Origin: Pelodera strongyloides
Lineage: Eukaryota > Nematoda > Chromadorea > Rhabditida > Rhabditidae
Direction of reading: 5' to 3'
Length of the DNA: 64,000 nucleotides
Assembly (NCBI GenBank): GCA_036852015.1
Contig: JAANDG010000128.1
Location: 186,001 to 250,000, forward strand
Under the pieces are notes generated by a model. It saw nothing but the letters and a program-made list of their open reading frames with translations. It did not search any database and was not told the DNA's origin. The position numbers and the translations under genes are program-made. Shown here piece by piece: positions 49,497-59,900 of the stretch (position 1 is its first letter; every line of letters starts with the position of its first letter).

Positions 49497-50589
49497 GTTA
49501 GTTTTTCACATATATTTTTCTAAGCTCCGTTTTTGTAACGAACAAATAATTCTGGAACATTGTTCTATTTCTTATGTCACGTTTTCGCCAATCTTACCAT
49601 TAGTGCCTGTATTCTCTCTCCTACTCTCTCGTTCCATGTCTCGCTTTTATTCCAATCCCTCTATTATTACTCCATCATTTGTATTGTTTGCCCGTTTCCC
49701 CCAGTTCAAACTCGTTTTGGGGTCGACAAAGGTCGGGCCAAGGGATTGGTATTCTCATCCCGTCTCTGTGAGTATGAATAGTGAATGTGTCTGGTCGCCA
49801 GTGCTGATTCCAGTGCGGCGACCAGTTTCTTCGCCGGCTAGAAATAACCTCTGGTCGGCTATATGTATATTCTTCGAGAAGTACGCATGAATATGCGGTA
49901 AAGAATAGGGCGGTCGGGCTCTAATTGCGTATGATAGGTCAGTAGGTAGTCAGTGAACCTCTTTTTGTGAATAAGAGTGCTTCGCCCGCTCGATTGTACT
50001 TGCAAGTCAAATAGCGGTGTTTGCAGTATGAGAATCGAGACGCAAGTGATCCGAGTTTGGTGTAATCTCTATCGTCCGAGTTTGGTTGGTATGGGACATG
50101 CAACTAATATCTATGCTTACTTAGTCGAGCCCTCGATGGTAACTTCCCGAATTCGAGCCTAACTCACCTACACAAATTCACGCACCTGAGCCCGTTGCTC
50201 TCGTATACAGTTTGTAGAAAGTTATACCTTTGTTTTAAATTCTTTTCCCAATAAGCGTAAACGAAAATTTGGTATTTTCTGTGCATACACGGTGTTTAGA
50301 TGCCGCGTTGTACATTAATTTCGATACTGCACACAGATATGTCCACACAATTGAGTAGGTAAAATATACATCAAATGGGGTCAAATGTTCATGATTCTTT
50401 CCAAATGACTTCGGCTTATACCTTTCATAGTTGTGATATTAAAAAATCGTTTTCCTTTTAGAGATAAAATGTGCCAAATTTTTATCACAAAATAGCATGG
50501 CATAAAAATGCATAATCGCTTTTATAGTTTAAAATTGTGTTAAGTAACAGTACATTGTTCTACTTTAGACAGCCCTATATTTTGCATTG

Positions 50590-50803
50590 TTTGGCAATAC
50601 TTCGCGTTAATAGTTTTCTCGTCCCTAGCGAACGCTTTTCTGTCCGCAACGCATCGCAGTGGACCACCTTGGACCACACACGGCGCGCTATTTCCCGCCC
50701 CTTTCCCCCTTCCGGCGCTGTCTAGACAGAAGAGTGGGCAGCCCCGCAGCGGACTGTTGTCTGCCTGTTCGAGCAGGTGTATTGCGTCATAATTCGTCAT
50801 AAG
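50590..50803. repeat. GC-rich dispersed repeat, copy 2
   Basis: Second copy, same orientation as the one at 48,733. The minus-strand frame (LLEQADNSPLRGCPLFCLD) is conserved except for a few residue changes. Confidence 0.7.
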
Positions 50804-51371
50804 CGGCTTTCTTTCGTGTATTCTCGATAAACTTTCTGCATTTTTTTTCTTTCTCTCTTTATTATTTTATGTTGCCACTCCTCTGACCAAATATTAGTCC
50901 CCATTTTATGCCGAGTTGAATTTGCATGTGTTGTATTTTTTCAGTAGTTTCCGCTCTCACGTGAAAAGAAATTGTTTTCTTTTCGGTTTTGTAGTTGTTT
51001 GCATTTTTTTAATTTAGTTTGTGTACACCATCCACAATTCATACCCAATGCACGTAGCAAATAGCGTAATATTGCAAATATTGCATAGCGTAATATTGCA
51101 ATATTCCAGCTTACTTTTTGTATGAAGGCCGTGAAGCTATTGCATAACTACCCGAAAACGCTGCCGCTCCAGTTAAATTCCATCTTTCTAGTACATTAAA
51201 ATTTTCTTACAGTTTTCAAACCGTCAATTAGCTTTCAACACCCCATCTTGTTTCTCTACTTTCTGTCTTCTGTTTCTGACTGTAGTGACCTGTTCTCATA
51301 AACGTGGTGTGCTAATTCGCCTTTTCAAGCTTAAACAATAAACTCGCACAAGCAAACACTGTCGGTTCTTA

Positions 51372-51434
51372 TGTTAATAATAAAGTTTATTGATTACAAG
51401 CAAAGTTAATAATAAGGTTTATTGATTACAAGCA
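51372..51434. repeat. Tandem direct repeat, about 31 bp twice
   Basis: gttaataataa(a/g)gtttattg followed by attacaagca occurs twice in succession. Confidence 0.85.
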
Positions 51435-51581
51435 TGTCGTTCCGTAATGTTTACTTATAAAAGTATATTTTAAATAACATTAATCAAAATATAGCAAGTA
51501 TTTTGTAGTTTGTTCGCACTTTTTTTTGGTAAGAATCGTTTCACATGCGGTGCATTATTCGTTCTCATAAGTTATGTTTAG

Positions 51582-51664
51582 AAGACCGCAGGTGTGGCGC
51601 GAGCCGAACAGCGCTGAGGAAGGTGGAGGCCCGGTTTGCCGCGGAGCCAACAGGAGCCATCATG
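51582..51664 (+). other. Exon-like GC-rich segment
   Basis: Bounded by tatgtttag and gttagttgg; one frame reads RPQVWREPNSAEEGGGPVCR and is open from an ATG at 51574. It could be a first or internal exon of an unrecognised gene, but no partner exon is found. Confidence 0.3.
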
Positions 51665-52205
51665 GTTAGTTGGTTCACTTATATTATATTAGGTTTTTAT
51701 AAATATTTAAGCTGTTAGACAGTATATTACTTTTACGGCAAATGTCAGCTGTCATGTTCAAAGCATATCATTTTTGTCTTTCTCTCTATCATTCCACTAA
51801 ATCGTTCGTCCTCTATAAAATAACGTATCTCTGTCTTTGTGGCGTAGTCTATCTCTGTTATTCATATTCCTACTAGAACTTATATATTTTTGTACAAAAT
51901 CCTCTAAAATGCCTTTATTTAAACATTATTTCGACTGCATTCCAAGTCATATCTCGACAATATTTGGTCGATTTGTAGACATAGTGGAAGGAATGAAAAA
52001 AGACATGTTCTTTGCGCTTAACATTTATGTGCTTATAAATATCCTCGTACGAATTTATTACTATGTTCTCACATTTTTCCCAGTAAGCTTTGCTCAAATG
52101 CTCAACTTTGTCATTATTTTTGTGATTCTAATGTTCTCCGTAGGACGCTGTCTTTTGAATACCTGCCCGGTTCGGACCCTAAACGTCTTTTGTAACGCAT
52201 CACCC

Positions 52206-52633
52206 TTAAAGGAAGACGCGGTCACCGTTTTGACCCTTATGTATACTTTGTGATTTTATTAACTGCACAGTATGAAAAACATAGTGTTGGAAAAAATCCG
52301 ACGAACAACGAAAATCATTGATTAAAAAAGTTGCGTCCGATCCAAGGTCCACAGCTAGCCATAGAAAACCAAATGTTATAATACCCGCGAGGTATTTGAT
52401 CGATTAATTAGTGGAATAACGTTCGTCGAGTCATTATCAGCAAGGCCGTATGCTGTACAATTACTAGGGTTACGGTGCGTATTGGTTCAAGGACAAAATT
52501 TTTCGTCATCATTTTTCTCGCTGTTGCCGCATTTCTTGCAAAACATTTTCCCAAAACTACGCGTTATAAATTATGAAGATAATAAAAACACAATCTATGC
52601 AGAAGGGCCAAAACGGTGACCGCGTCGCTTTAA
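52206..52633. mobile_element. TTAA-flanked MITE (piggyBac-like), family 1, copy B
   Basis: A 420-bp element with TTAA on both sides and ends AGGAAGACGCGGTCACC / GGTGACCGCGTCGCT. Interior blocks (gtgttggaaaaaatccgacg, aaccaaatgttataat, ggaataacgttcgtcgagtc) are shared with copy A at 25,655. Confidence 0.85.
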
Positions 52634-52716
52634 AAGAACTGGCCCATCAAAATAAACATCTATTTAGCATGATTTTATAATTTGTATAAAGCATCGGGAT
52701 AAACATGTATTTAGCA

Positions 52717-53068
52717 TGATTTTATAATTTGTATTATAATATATGTACACTAAATTCGGCTAGACTTTATCCCGTTCCCGTTGAAATTTCGGATAACTAT
52801 TCGGATAACTACACCGTAGGCGCAAAACAATTGCACCTTATTTCCCTGCCGCGTGTCCCGGGGGAATATGGCTGTATAGACAGATACTCCCCTGGGACAC
52901 AGTAAGAGCAGTTACCCTCTGGTCACACGGTAAAGAAATAAGGGTGCAATTGTTTTGCGCGTACGTATAGTTTTCTGAATATCGAACCCAAAAAATTTCA
53001 GCGGGATAAAGACTATTAGTGTGCATATATAATAATAAATCCCATTTATACAAATTATAAAAAAATGC
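52717..53068. mobile_element. Long imperfect palindrome (hairpin MITE) with nested palindrome
   Basis: gattttataatttgtat at the left pairs with atacaaattataaaa at the right, tgtacactaa with ttagtgtgca, ctttatcccg with cgggataaag, and gcgcaaaacaattgcacc with ggtgcaattgttttgcgc. At its centre lies the small hairpin 52,852-52,902 that is related to the one at 6,204. A direct repeat of the left end precedes it at 52,660. Confidence 0.8.
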
Positions 53069-54381
53069 GAGGAATTTGCATGCCCTGCATCTTGAATCTT
53101 GCTATTTGCCGAGATCTGCGTACATAAGTTGAAATTTGCTCCATTGCCACTGACGGGTACGCCAGGGGGTCATTTAACGCGTTTACTATGGAAGAGATGA
53201 ACTTTGAAATTCATTTTCCTTTAACTTGGAAACTTTTGACATATTTTGTTGTTGTTTCCTTAATGGGGAACACTCATTCTATTAATACAGCTTAACTTCA
53301 AAAAAGGCCTACGTGTTTCCTTTAACTGAAAAACTCAAGCCCCTGCGCACAGTTTCTTCAAAAACAAAATTAACAAAAAATATAGTCACTTGATTTTGGA
53401 CGTTTTGTTCTTTAATTTAGTTCTTCACTTACATGCAAATTACAGCTAGTTATGGTCGACAGTACGACAGTAGGTCATTTGTAATTAAAATAGGCTTTGT
53501 TTTTCTCGTAGGTACTGGACGTTGTACGATTCAAGTCCTAGGCTTAAATGGCACAGGTTCCACTGAAAGGATTAGGAGAATTACTAATGATGTGGATTTT
53601 CTGACATTTTTCACACGTTCCTTTGCGCATTTATGATTTGTGCTTCGTTTCTAGCCAAATATAGCAGCCGTTTTCTCTCATTATTATTTCTTTAATCCTA
53701 TTTGGTCAGTTTGGTGCCACCGGTTACGTGCAATTAGTAGTTCTGTGACATATTTTCTTGGAAATCAGGCATTTTTGTACAATGCTATTTCGTTGTATCT
53801 CTGTTCCCGTTCTGTATTTTCTTCGAAGTGAAGTTAATTTGCTTAAGAAATTTCAGAGAATAGCATTTCGGTGTCCGCTTCAAATCCTTTTGTGCGTTTC
53901 AAACTTGTAATCTGTGTAATTAAGCCTTGTGGGAATTTTCACTTGATCATGTCTCGGAATTGAATATTATCGATGTTTTCATGTGGTTCCATTCTGCTGC
54001 ATAGCGCTCATAATTGGAAATATGCCTTTTTGAGGCCTTCAGGCTTACGTTGGGCCATCGGCGTGTTTTTGGTTGCCGAATTAATTCGCTCCATTCGGGT
54101 TGATAGGGTCGTTGGATTGTTCAAGAATGCATGCGATTGCCAAGTTCGTAGTTTTCACCGGATGTTGAAAATTGGTCCAACGCATCACTTGACCGTTATT
54201 TGCGCCAGTATCACCTGTGAACGTTGGGATCTTTATCTCCACCAATCCTCTGTCTAGTTTCTGTCTAGCAGGTAGGAGATTTTCGGATAGTGAAATGTTA
54301 GTTGTTTTCTCTTTGCTCTCCTTTTAAGTAGAACTTTGCGAACCTAAGTGGATTGTCGTGTTAACTACTCACTGAGAACCG
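53069..54381. other. No supported feature
   Basis: AT-rich sequence with short open frames only. Confidence 0.45.
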
Positions 54382-54545
54382 ATGAGTTGCGCGCCGTGCC
54401 ATTTCGGGACACAAAAATGCGCACCGCAAAGGAATGAGACCTCGCCGAGTACAAATGGGGTGCAAAATGCGCGCCGGTTCGGTGCGGGAAACACTTTTCT
54501 TGGTTCAGCGCGCAAGATGCGCCCCGCACCATTTCCGCACCTTTT
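54382..54545. repeat. GC-rich stretch with repeated gcgc(g)ccg motifs
   Basis: Recurring gcgcgccgtgcc, gcgcaccgc, gcgcgccgg and gcgccccgcacc blocks separated by 30-50 bases give a local GC island. Open frames exist on both strands, as expected of GC-rich DNA, so no gene is claimed. Confidence 0.45.
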
Positions 54546-54629
54546 CGGCATGTGTTTGAAAGCGTTCGGAAGATCTGCCGTAACTGCGGTTGTTTTTCCT
54601 ATATTTTTCCCCAAGCGCAGGTCTCACAT

Positions 54630-54704
54630 GTGTTGTGTCGTCGAGTGGTCTAAGGCGCTGTCTTGAGAAAGCATCTAGCAAGACTGCAGTTTCGAATCCA
54701 ACAC
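54630..54704 (+). tRNA. tRNA-Leu-like sequence, degenerate (pseudogene or SINE head)
   Basis: The acceptor gtgttg pairs with caacac. The D arm cgtc..ggcg contains the Leu/Ser-type string gagtggtctaaggcg, and a B-box-like ttcgaatcc follows. A run of five T's (pol III stop) ends shortly after, at 54,717. The anticodon region can only pair as gtctt/aagac around a 15-base loop and the T stem does not pair, so this is not a working tRNA as written. Confidence 0.4.
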
Positions 54705-55439
54705 GCTGCTTTCTTTTTACAGGTGCTACTTTTATCGCACCGTTTCCACCCCTTTTCGGCGTCAAAACGGCAACCAGAGACCGTGAAAAAAATCCGCGCG
54801 CTATTCTTTTGCGGGAAACACCCCCAAACTGTTGCCGCGCTCAACTCTTGAGTTTCGTTGCTGTGTGTGAGAGAGGAACTTCTTTGCTTCAAGCTTTCTT
54901 CTACTGATGCTGCTACTTGAGAAACTTTCTTTTTGTTACTTTCTCTGATAGTATCCCCATCCAGCAACTCATTCAGACTGCTGTCTCTGCCTTCTGGCTT
55001 TCCAAGAATTTCTCCTTCATCTCTATTCTTTGAACTCTTCTTTTATTTCCTCTTCCGTTACTTTGTCACAGCTATCTGTATCCCAGTTTTCAATCTTATT
55101 TTTGTGTGTTTCAATTGCATCAATGTTTTTTTCGTCAATGTTATATTTTTATCTCTTGGAATTCTTTATGTTTCTTTTCTAGATAAGATTCTGCGTCCGG
55201 AATTAGTGAGTATTTTTTTTTGCTTTATTGCGGTATATAGAAATGTTGCGTTTCAATTGGGAAGTATTGTTTTCTAAAATCTAGGAGATAATTCCTCATT
55301 CTTTTCGACTGCTGGTGCACTTTAGCCGGCAAGAAAATCGTATTATATAAAGGAGAAGAGTTTACTTTTTTGTTTATGTGAACGTAACGAAATCTTTTCA
55401 TAAAGAAAATTTTCTATTGGCAAAAAGCATACAAGATCT

Positions 55440-55520
55440 TTGCCGCTGGCGAGATTCGAACCCACAGCACCGCACAACGTCTCGATTCATAGTCCAACGC
55501 TCTACCTGTTGAGCTTTACT
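55440..55520 (-). tRNA. tRNA-like sequence with good A and B boxes, degenerate
   Basis: Read on the minus strand, tagtaaagctcaacaggtag continues to gagcg (A box) and ends in gggttcgaatctcgc (B box). The anticodon stem is imperfect around ctatgaa and about 14 extra bases lie before the T arm. A decayed tRNA or the head of a tRNA-derived SINE. Confidence 0.45.
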
Positions 55521-55714
55521 AGCTTATCACAAAGTTAATCCGCTGCCCTGCATACAGCACCTTCAATGTCAAATTTGCATGGTAACATTAGTGTGGAGAT
55601 CCAAACTGATTATTATACGTTTCCACAATCAGAGACGTGTGAATGTGTGGGAGGAGAAAGATACGAGAGTTAACTTTTTACATTGTAACAATTCTTTTTT
55701 AAATAGGGAAACAA

Positions 55715-55762
55715 TCGGCCGAAGGCCGACTCCTCCACTCGGAGAAGAGCCCGTGGGGCTCT
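55715..55762. repeat. Three consecutive perfect small hairpins
   Basis: TCGGCC-gaa-GGCCGA, CTCC-actc-GGAG and AGAGCCC-gtg-GGGCTCT follow one another within 48 bases of AT-rich DNA. The dense GC hairpins suggest a structured RNA or a transposon end; no partner copy was found in the window. Confidence 0.6.
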
Positions 55763-56192
55763 TTGAACGGCTGGTAGCATTATATGCAAAGAGAGTTAAA
55801 AACGGGTTTTGCGATTAGAGAGCGATTTCTTCCTCTTTGCCTATAGCGCTATTTTCCTACCGGCTACGGTACACCAGCTGTCGAACAGAAAGGAGCTTCT
55901 GATAAAGTTTCTCCAATATTAGCAAATTACGGACTCTGGGATCCTAGCTTTGGAACCTTTTTGTACTGTTTGTGTTTTTTATGGGGGTGAACAATACATA
56001 CCAAAAAAAGTACGGGGCAATTTGAATTTACCCCATACCTTTAAAGAACGGATGCTGAATAAAATAAAGTGCCGTATGCTTTTAACACCACCCATAAAAA
56101 TCAAACGTGAACGCGGCGTGCTTAACAGTAAAATACAAGTACCTTTGTTTTGCAGTACAAAGTACACAGGCGGTTGAAACGCATTATTTTCG

Positions 56193-56294
56193 GCAACGTA
56201 TTAGCCCGGTTGAGCCCGGGTAACTGGCAACATATTAGCCCGGTTGAGCCCGGGTACCTGGCAACATATTAGCCCGGTTGAGCCCGGGTACCTG
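56193..56294. repeat. 34-bp tandem repeat, three units
   Basis: ggcaacatattagcccggtt plus gagcccgggtacct occurs three times (56193, 56227, 56261) with only two or three differences. Each unit holds agcccgg twice. Confidence 0.95.
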
Positions 56295-56670
56295 CATGGC
56301 AGGCTTTTTGGCTGCGTTTTAGTATCTACCAGTGCCACCAAAAACCAGCGGAAATTACGGTGTCTTATTTCCCCGAATTGATTTATTAATTATCTCCTTG
56401 AAATTGTATTGTTGTGCCTTGTTATGCATGTTTTGGTGATTATTTACCATGCTCTATAAAACGAAAGGAAACGAACTCTTGCTCCTGGTGAGCCTCCTAT
56501 TTTAAATTGCCTATTTTTTGTTTACTAAGACACTCTTTGGAAAGTTATATGTGCGGATAGAAAGATAAAAAGGAAAAAAAGGAAAAGTCTAATGTATGCC
56601 AGCTTTGACAATAGTAAGCAGTAGATAGTTTCGGTCGACGGTCGAACGCACAACAATTGTGTACATATTT

Positions 56671-56936
56671 ACCAGCCGGTGGTGTAGTGGTTAGCGCTGC
56701 TACTCACCACACACACGACCGGGGTTCAATTCCCGCGGCTGGTTGCACCGACCGGGTGGTAAAAACGGTACCAGGTGAAAACTTGGGAAGGTTTCTTGGA
56801 TCAGGGCTGGCCACCCATTCCGTAATCAAAGATGGCCTATTCTCTGGAGCACACTTCTTCGGTAGACCAGAGCGGACTGCAGGGACCCCTTCGGGGCACT
56901 GAAGAACAGTCCGAGCTTTAACCTTTAACCTTTTTT
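56671..56936 (+). mobile_element. tRNA-derived SINE, copy 1
   Basis: The head forms a tRNA acceptor stem (accagcc with ggctggt). It has an A box (tggtgtagtggttagcgc) and a B box (ggttcaattcc at 56723). It is followed by a 190-base body and ends in repeated ctttaacctttaacc and a T run. The T stem has an extra base, so it is a SINE rather than a functional tRNA. Confidence 0.7.
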
Positions 56937-57147
56937 ATTGTTACCCACCGACTGGTTATCGTTTGAGCTTGAATCTCGAGTCAACAATAGTTAGCGTGAA
57001 CATGTTGGGTTGTTACTTATGATGTTTACGATTGTGCCTTCGGGTGTTGACTGAAGTGAGATCCGCCGGAACCATGGCTCAGATGTCTCACAATCAGGTG
57101 GACACCAGAGTGGTGATGATTTACTACCGGTGATTCAGGTAAAATTC

Positions 57148-58958
57148 ATGGTCGCCCAGATCGACGAAACCGGTGATGTCGTGAAACAAGCGAGGGAGAA
57201 TGGACCGCGATGCCTCAGTGTAAGTTGCATCCAAGGTTTGATAGGACTGCTTTTCTAGAATTAGACCGGACAGGGAGCACAGACATTTGTTTGAGCATTT
57301 CTTACCGTAAAAGTTACGTGGAAAGAACGTGTGACTAACGTGATAAAGCGAAGAAAGTTCTCAATTATGTGGCTGGTTCAGCATACATACTTAAGAATGC
57401 TTGGTCAGATAGTCGTTTCCAAATCCGATACCTCGACTTTTCTCGATTAGGAACAATTGTTTTTGATCACTGAAGAACTCCATGTGACTGAACCTCTTTT
57501 TTATATATTTATCTTTGCTTACATTTACATGAAAAACAGGTAATGAAATAAGAGTTGTTTTATTTAGAGCATACATCGGGGTCATGTATAGCTGTACGAC
57601 AGGGCTTCCCACTCCGCTATACTGCAGACAGCGCGGGCACTCGATCCTGCTGCGCGGCGCGGGCACTCGATCTGCCGCGCAGCGCGGGCACTCGATCCTG
57701 CCGCGAGCACGGACACTCAATCAGTAAAGGTAGGCCAAATATTTCTGTTTTCCTTTTAAAAGCGTTGTTTGTCAGGCAAACTAATATTCGTGAAAAAACA
57801 TTGTCAGGCAAATTTATATTCGTGTTTATCGAAAATTTGTCCCGAATTCGAATTATTGCAATTTTGTCTGCCCATGAAATATGTTGTTCGTCGTTTTCTC
57901 CTGTAGTTGACACCACGTATACATATGATATCCGTTATAATACAAACTACAAAGTTCTTCCTAGCATGCCACCTTTGTTTAGGTTAGCTAGCAGTCACCC
58001 AAAAAGCAGGCATTTCTTTTTTTACTCTATTATCCGTCTTTTGTTCCTGCTATGGCCTTAGATTTTATTTATCAATATTATCCAGAAGTACTACGTTAAT
58101 ATACATAATATGTTCTCTGTTCATATATGATTATCGGCCTTCCACTGTTAGCTTACGATCAAATATATAAGGCATGGCCGTTAAGTCGAAAAACCGTCCG
58201 GTTTTCGAAACGCGTAGTGGATAACTGAAATATATAAGGAATGGATAAGGCCGTCAAGGTGTTTGGACTCTGTACCTTAGTACCTTTTTAATCCTATTAC
58301 AAAAACTTTTGTTTTAGCGCTTTGAGGAGCGCACGAATTTGCTGAAGACGACACCATCGCTAAGCTCGGAGCAGCAGCAGTTTATGGACGAGCAAATTAA
58401 ACGGTCGGTTGTCATTTTTTTATCGAGTCCCAGTTATTTATGGGGGTTTCCAAGTACCCTGTCAATACTACCGCATTTATGCACGAAATTTGCATATATA
58501 ATATGAAAAATTAAAAAAATATTTTCATGTGGTTGGTGGTTCCAAAATACTGTAAATTTCGCCATACTTGGAAACCCCATAACCTAGAAGAGTGATAGTA
58601 ATTTTAGTTTAATAGGCGGAACTAGGTTTCATGCAAATACATAAGTTGCAAACTATACTTATGTTCTGTATTCTGTAACCCCGTATGGTTTATTTGTGAT
58701 TTTGTGCATGATTTCGTTTGATTTCTTTTTGGGTATCAAACTATACTGGTTAGTATTCGAAGAGTTTACCTGCCTAGTCTTGAAAGGGTTTTGATGTTTA
58801 AGAAATTAAAGCTAGATAACTAATCATTAAATCATTCAAGGATCCTCGAAGAGAAAGCTCCCATAATACGTGAGGGCAAATCCGAGCAGTACCACGTATC
58901 TTGTGAAGTGCGGGAAAAGCTGGGGCATATCTTGAAGGAAATGTCGATGGCAGGCTAG
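57148..58958 (+). CDS. Small coiled-coil-like protein, intact copy, function unknown
   Basis: Three exons in phase, 57148-57219, 58318-58403 and 58841-58958 (TAG), give 91 residues starting MVAQIDETGDVVKQAREN. The middle reads RFEERTNLLKTTPSLSSEQQ and the end EVREKLGHILKEMSMAG. It is highly charged and mostly helical by appearance; no family was recognised. The ATG lies nine bases after a ttcag acceptor, suggesting trans-splicing; an upstream ATG frame (MAQMSHNQVD at 57073) runs into a stop before this point. The second intron contains a MITE. The splice sites are conserved in the duplicated copy. Confidence 0.5.
58437..58582. mobile_element. MITE, 'ATGGGGTTTCcAAGTA' family, copy 3
   Basis: tatgggggtttccaagta pairs with tacttggaaaccccata. 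The interior matches the 10,169 element on the opposite strand. It lies in intron 2 of the small gene. Confidence 0.8.
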
Positions 58959-59136
58959 TTTATTTACTCGTGATCATAGCATAAAGGTTGTGTACGAGAG
59001 TGTAAAAGTGGCGCTGTTTCCCATAACGAAGTACGATGCCCCACTCCTGCCCCGGGCAGACAAAGCATTCTCTTTAGAGTACATTGGTAGCTTCTATCTC
59101 TAATGCACGCTTGACTTCATCATTGAAGATCATTTG

Positions 59137-59339
59137 CATCACTACTTTTGAACTACGATGAAGTTTGCACGTCGACTTATCCTTGACGTCATAGATTCTG
59201 AAACAGAAGCGAATTGAACTGTCCAAGTTGTATGCCCAGTTCACCTCCCCCATTGAAGTCAATTCGCTTCTGCTGCAGAATTTATGACGTCAAATAGAAG
59301 TCGACGTGCAAATTTCATCGTAGAGCTAAAGTAATGATG
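59137..59339. repeat. Long inverted repeat (hairpin element), copy 1
   Basis: The left arm, with ctacgatgaagtttgcacgt and cgacttatccttgacgtcat, pairs with the right arm, atgacgtcaaatagaagtcg and acgtgcaaatttcatcgtag. The inner part (cagaagcgaattgaac with gtcaattcgcttctg) pairs as well. Confidence 0.8.
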
Positions 59340-59430
59340 AAAAGCGAATCTCCAGCAAACAGCTTTGACAATAGTAAGCAGTAGATAGTTTCGGTCGACG
59401 GTCGAACGCACAACAATTGTGTACATATTT

Positions 59431-59695
59431 ACCAGCCGGTGGTGTAGTGGCTAGCGCTGCTACTCACCACACACACGACCGGGGTTCAATTCCCGCGGCT
59501 GGTTGCACCGTCCGGGTGGTAAAAACGGTACCAGGTGAAAACTTGGGAAGGTTTCTTGGATCAGGGCTGGCCACCCATTCCGTAATCAAAGATGGCCTAT
59601 TCTCTGTAGCACACTTCTTCGGTAGACCAGAGCGGACTGCAGGGACCCCTTCGGGGCACTGAAGAACAGTCCGAGCTTTAACCTTTAACCTTTTT
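59431..59695 (+). mobile_element. tRNA-derived SINE, copy 2
   Basis: Nearly identical to the SINE at 56,671. It was copied with the whole segment rather than inserted independently. Confidence 0.7.
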
Positions 59696-59900
59696 ATTGT
59701 TACCCACCGACTGGTTATCGTTTGAGCTTGAATCTCGAGTCAACAATAGTTAGCGTGAACATGTTGGGTTGTTACTTATGATGTTTACGATTGTGCCTTC
59801 GGGTGTTGAATGAAGTGAGATCCGCCGGAAACATGGCTCAGATGTCTCAGGTGGACGCCAGAGTGGTGATGATTCACTACCGGTGTTTCAGGTAAAATTC

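Larger units (their letters stand above)
56601..59360. repeat. Tandem segmental duplication, unit 1
   Basis: A 2,760-bp block followed directly by its copy at 59,361-62,050, same orientation, about 95 percent identical by eye with a few indels. It carries a SINE, a three-exon gene, a MITE and a hairpin, in that order. Confidence 0.92.

Noticed and set aside
56671..56743. Functional tRNA gene
   Set aside because: Acceptor, A box and B box are good, but the T arm carries an extra base and a SINE body with a tail follows.
56657..56902. 81-codon frame present in both duplicated units
   Set aside because: It lies inside the tRNA-derived SINE; its conservation reflects the recent segment duplication, not coding.
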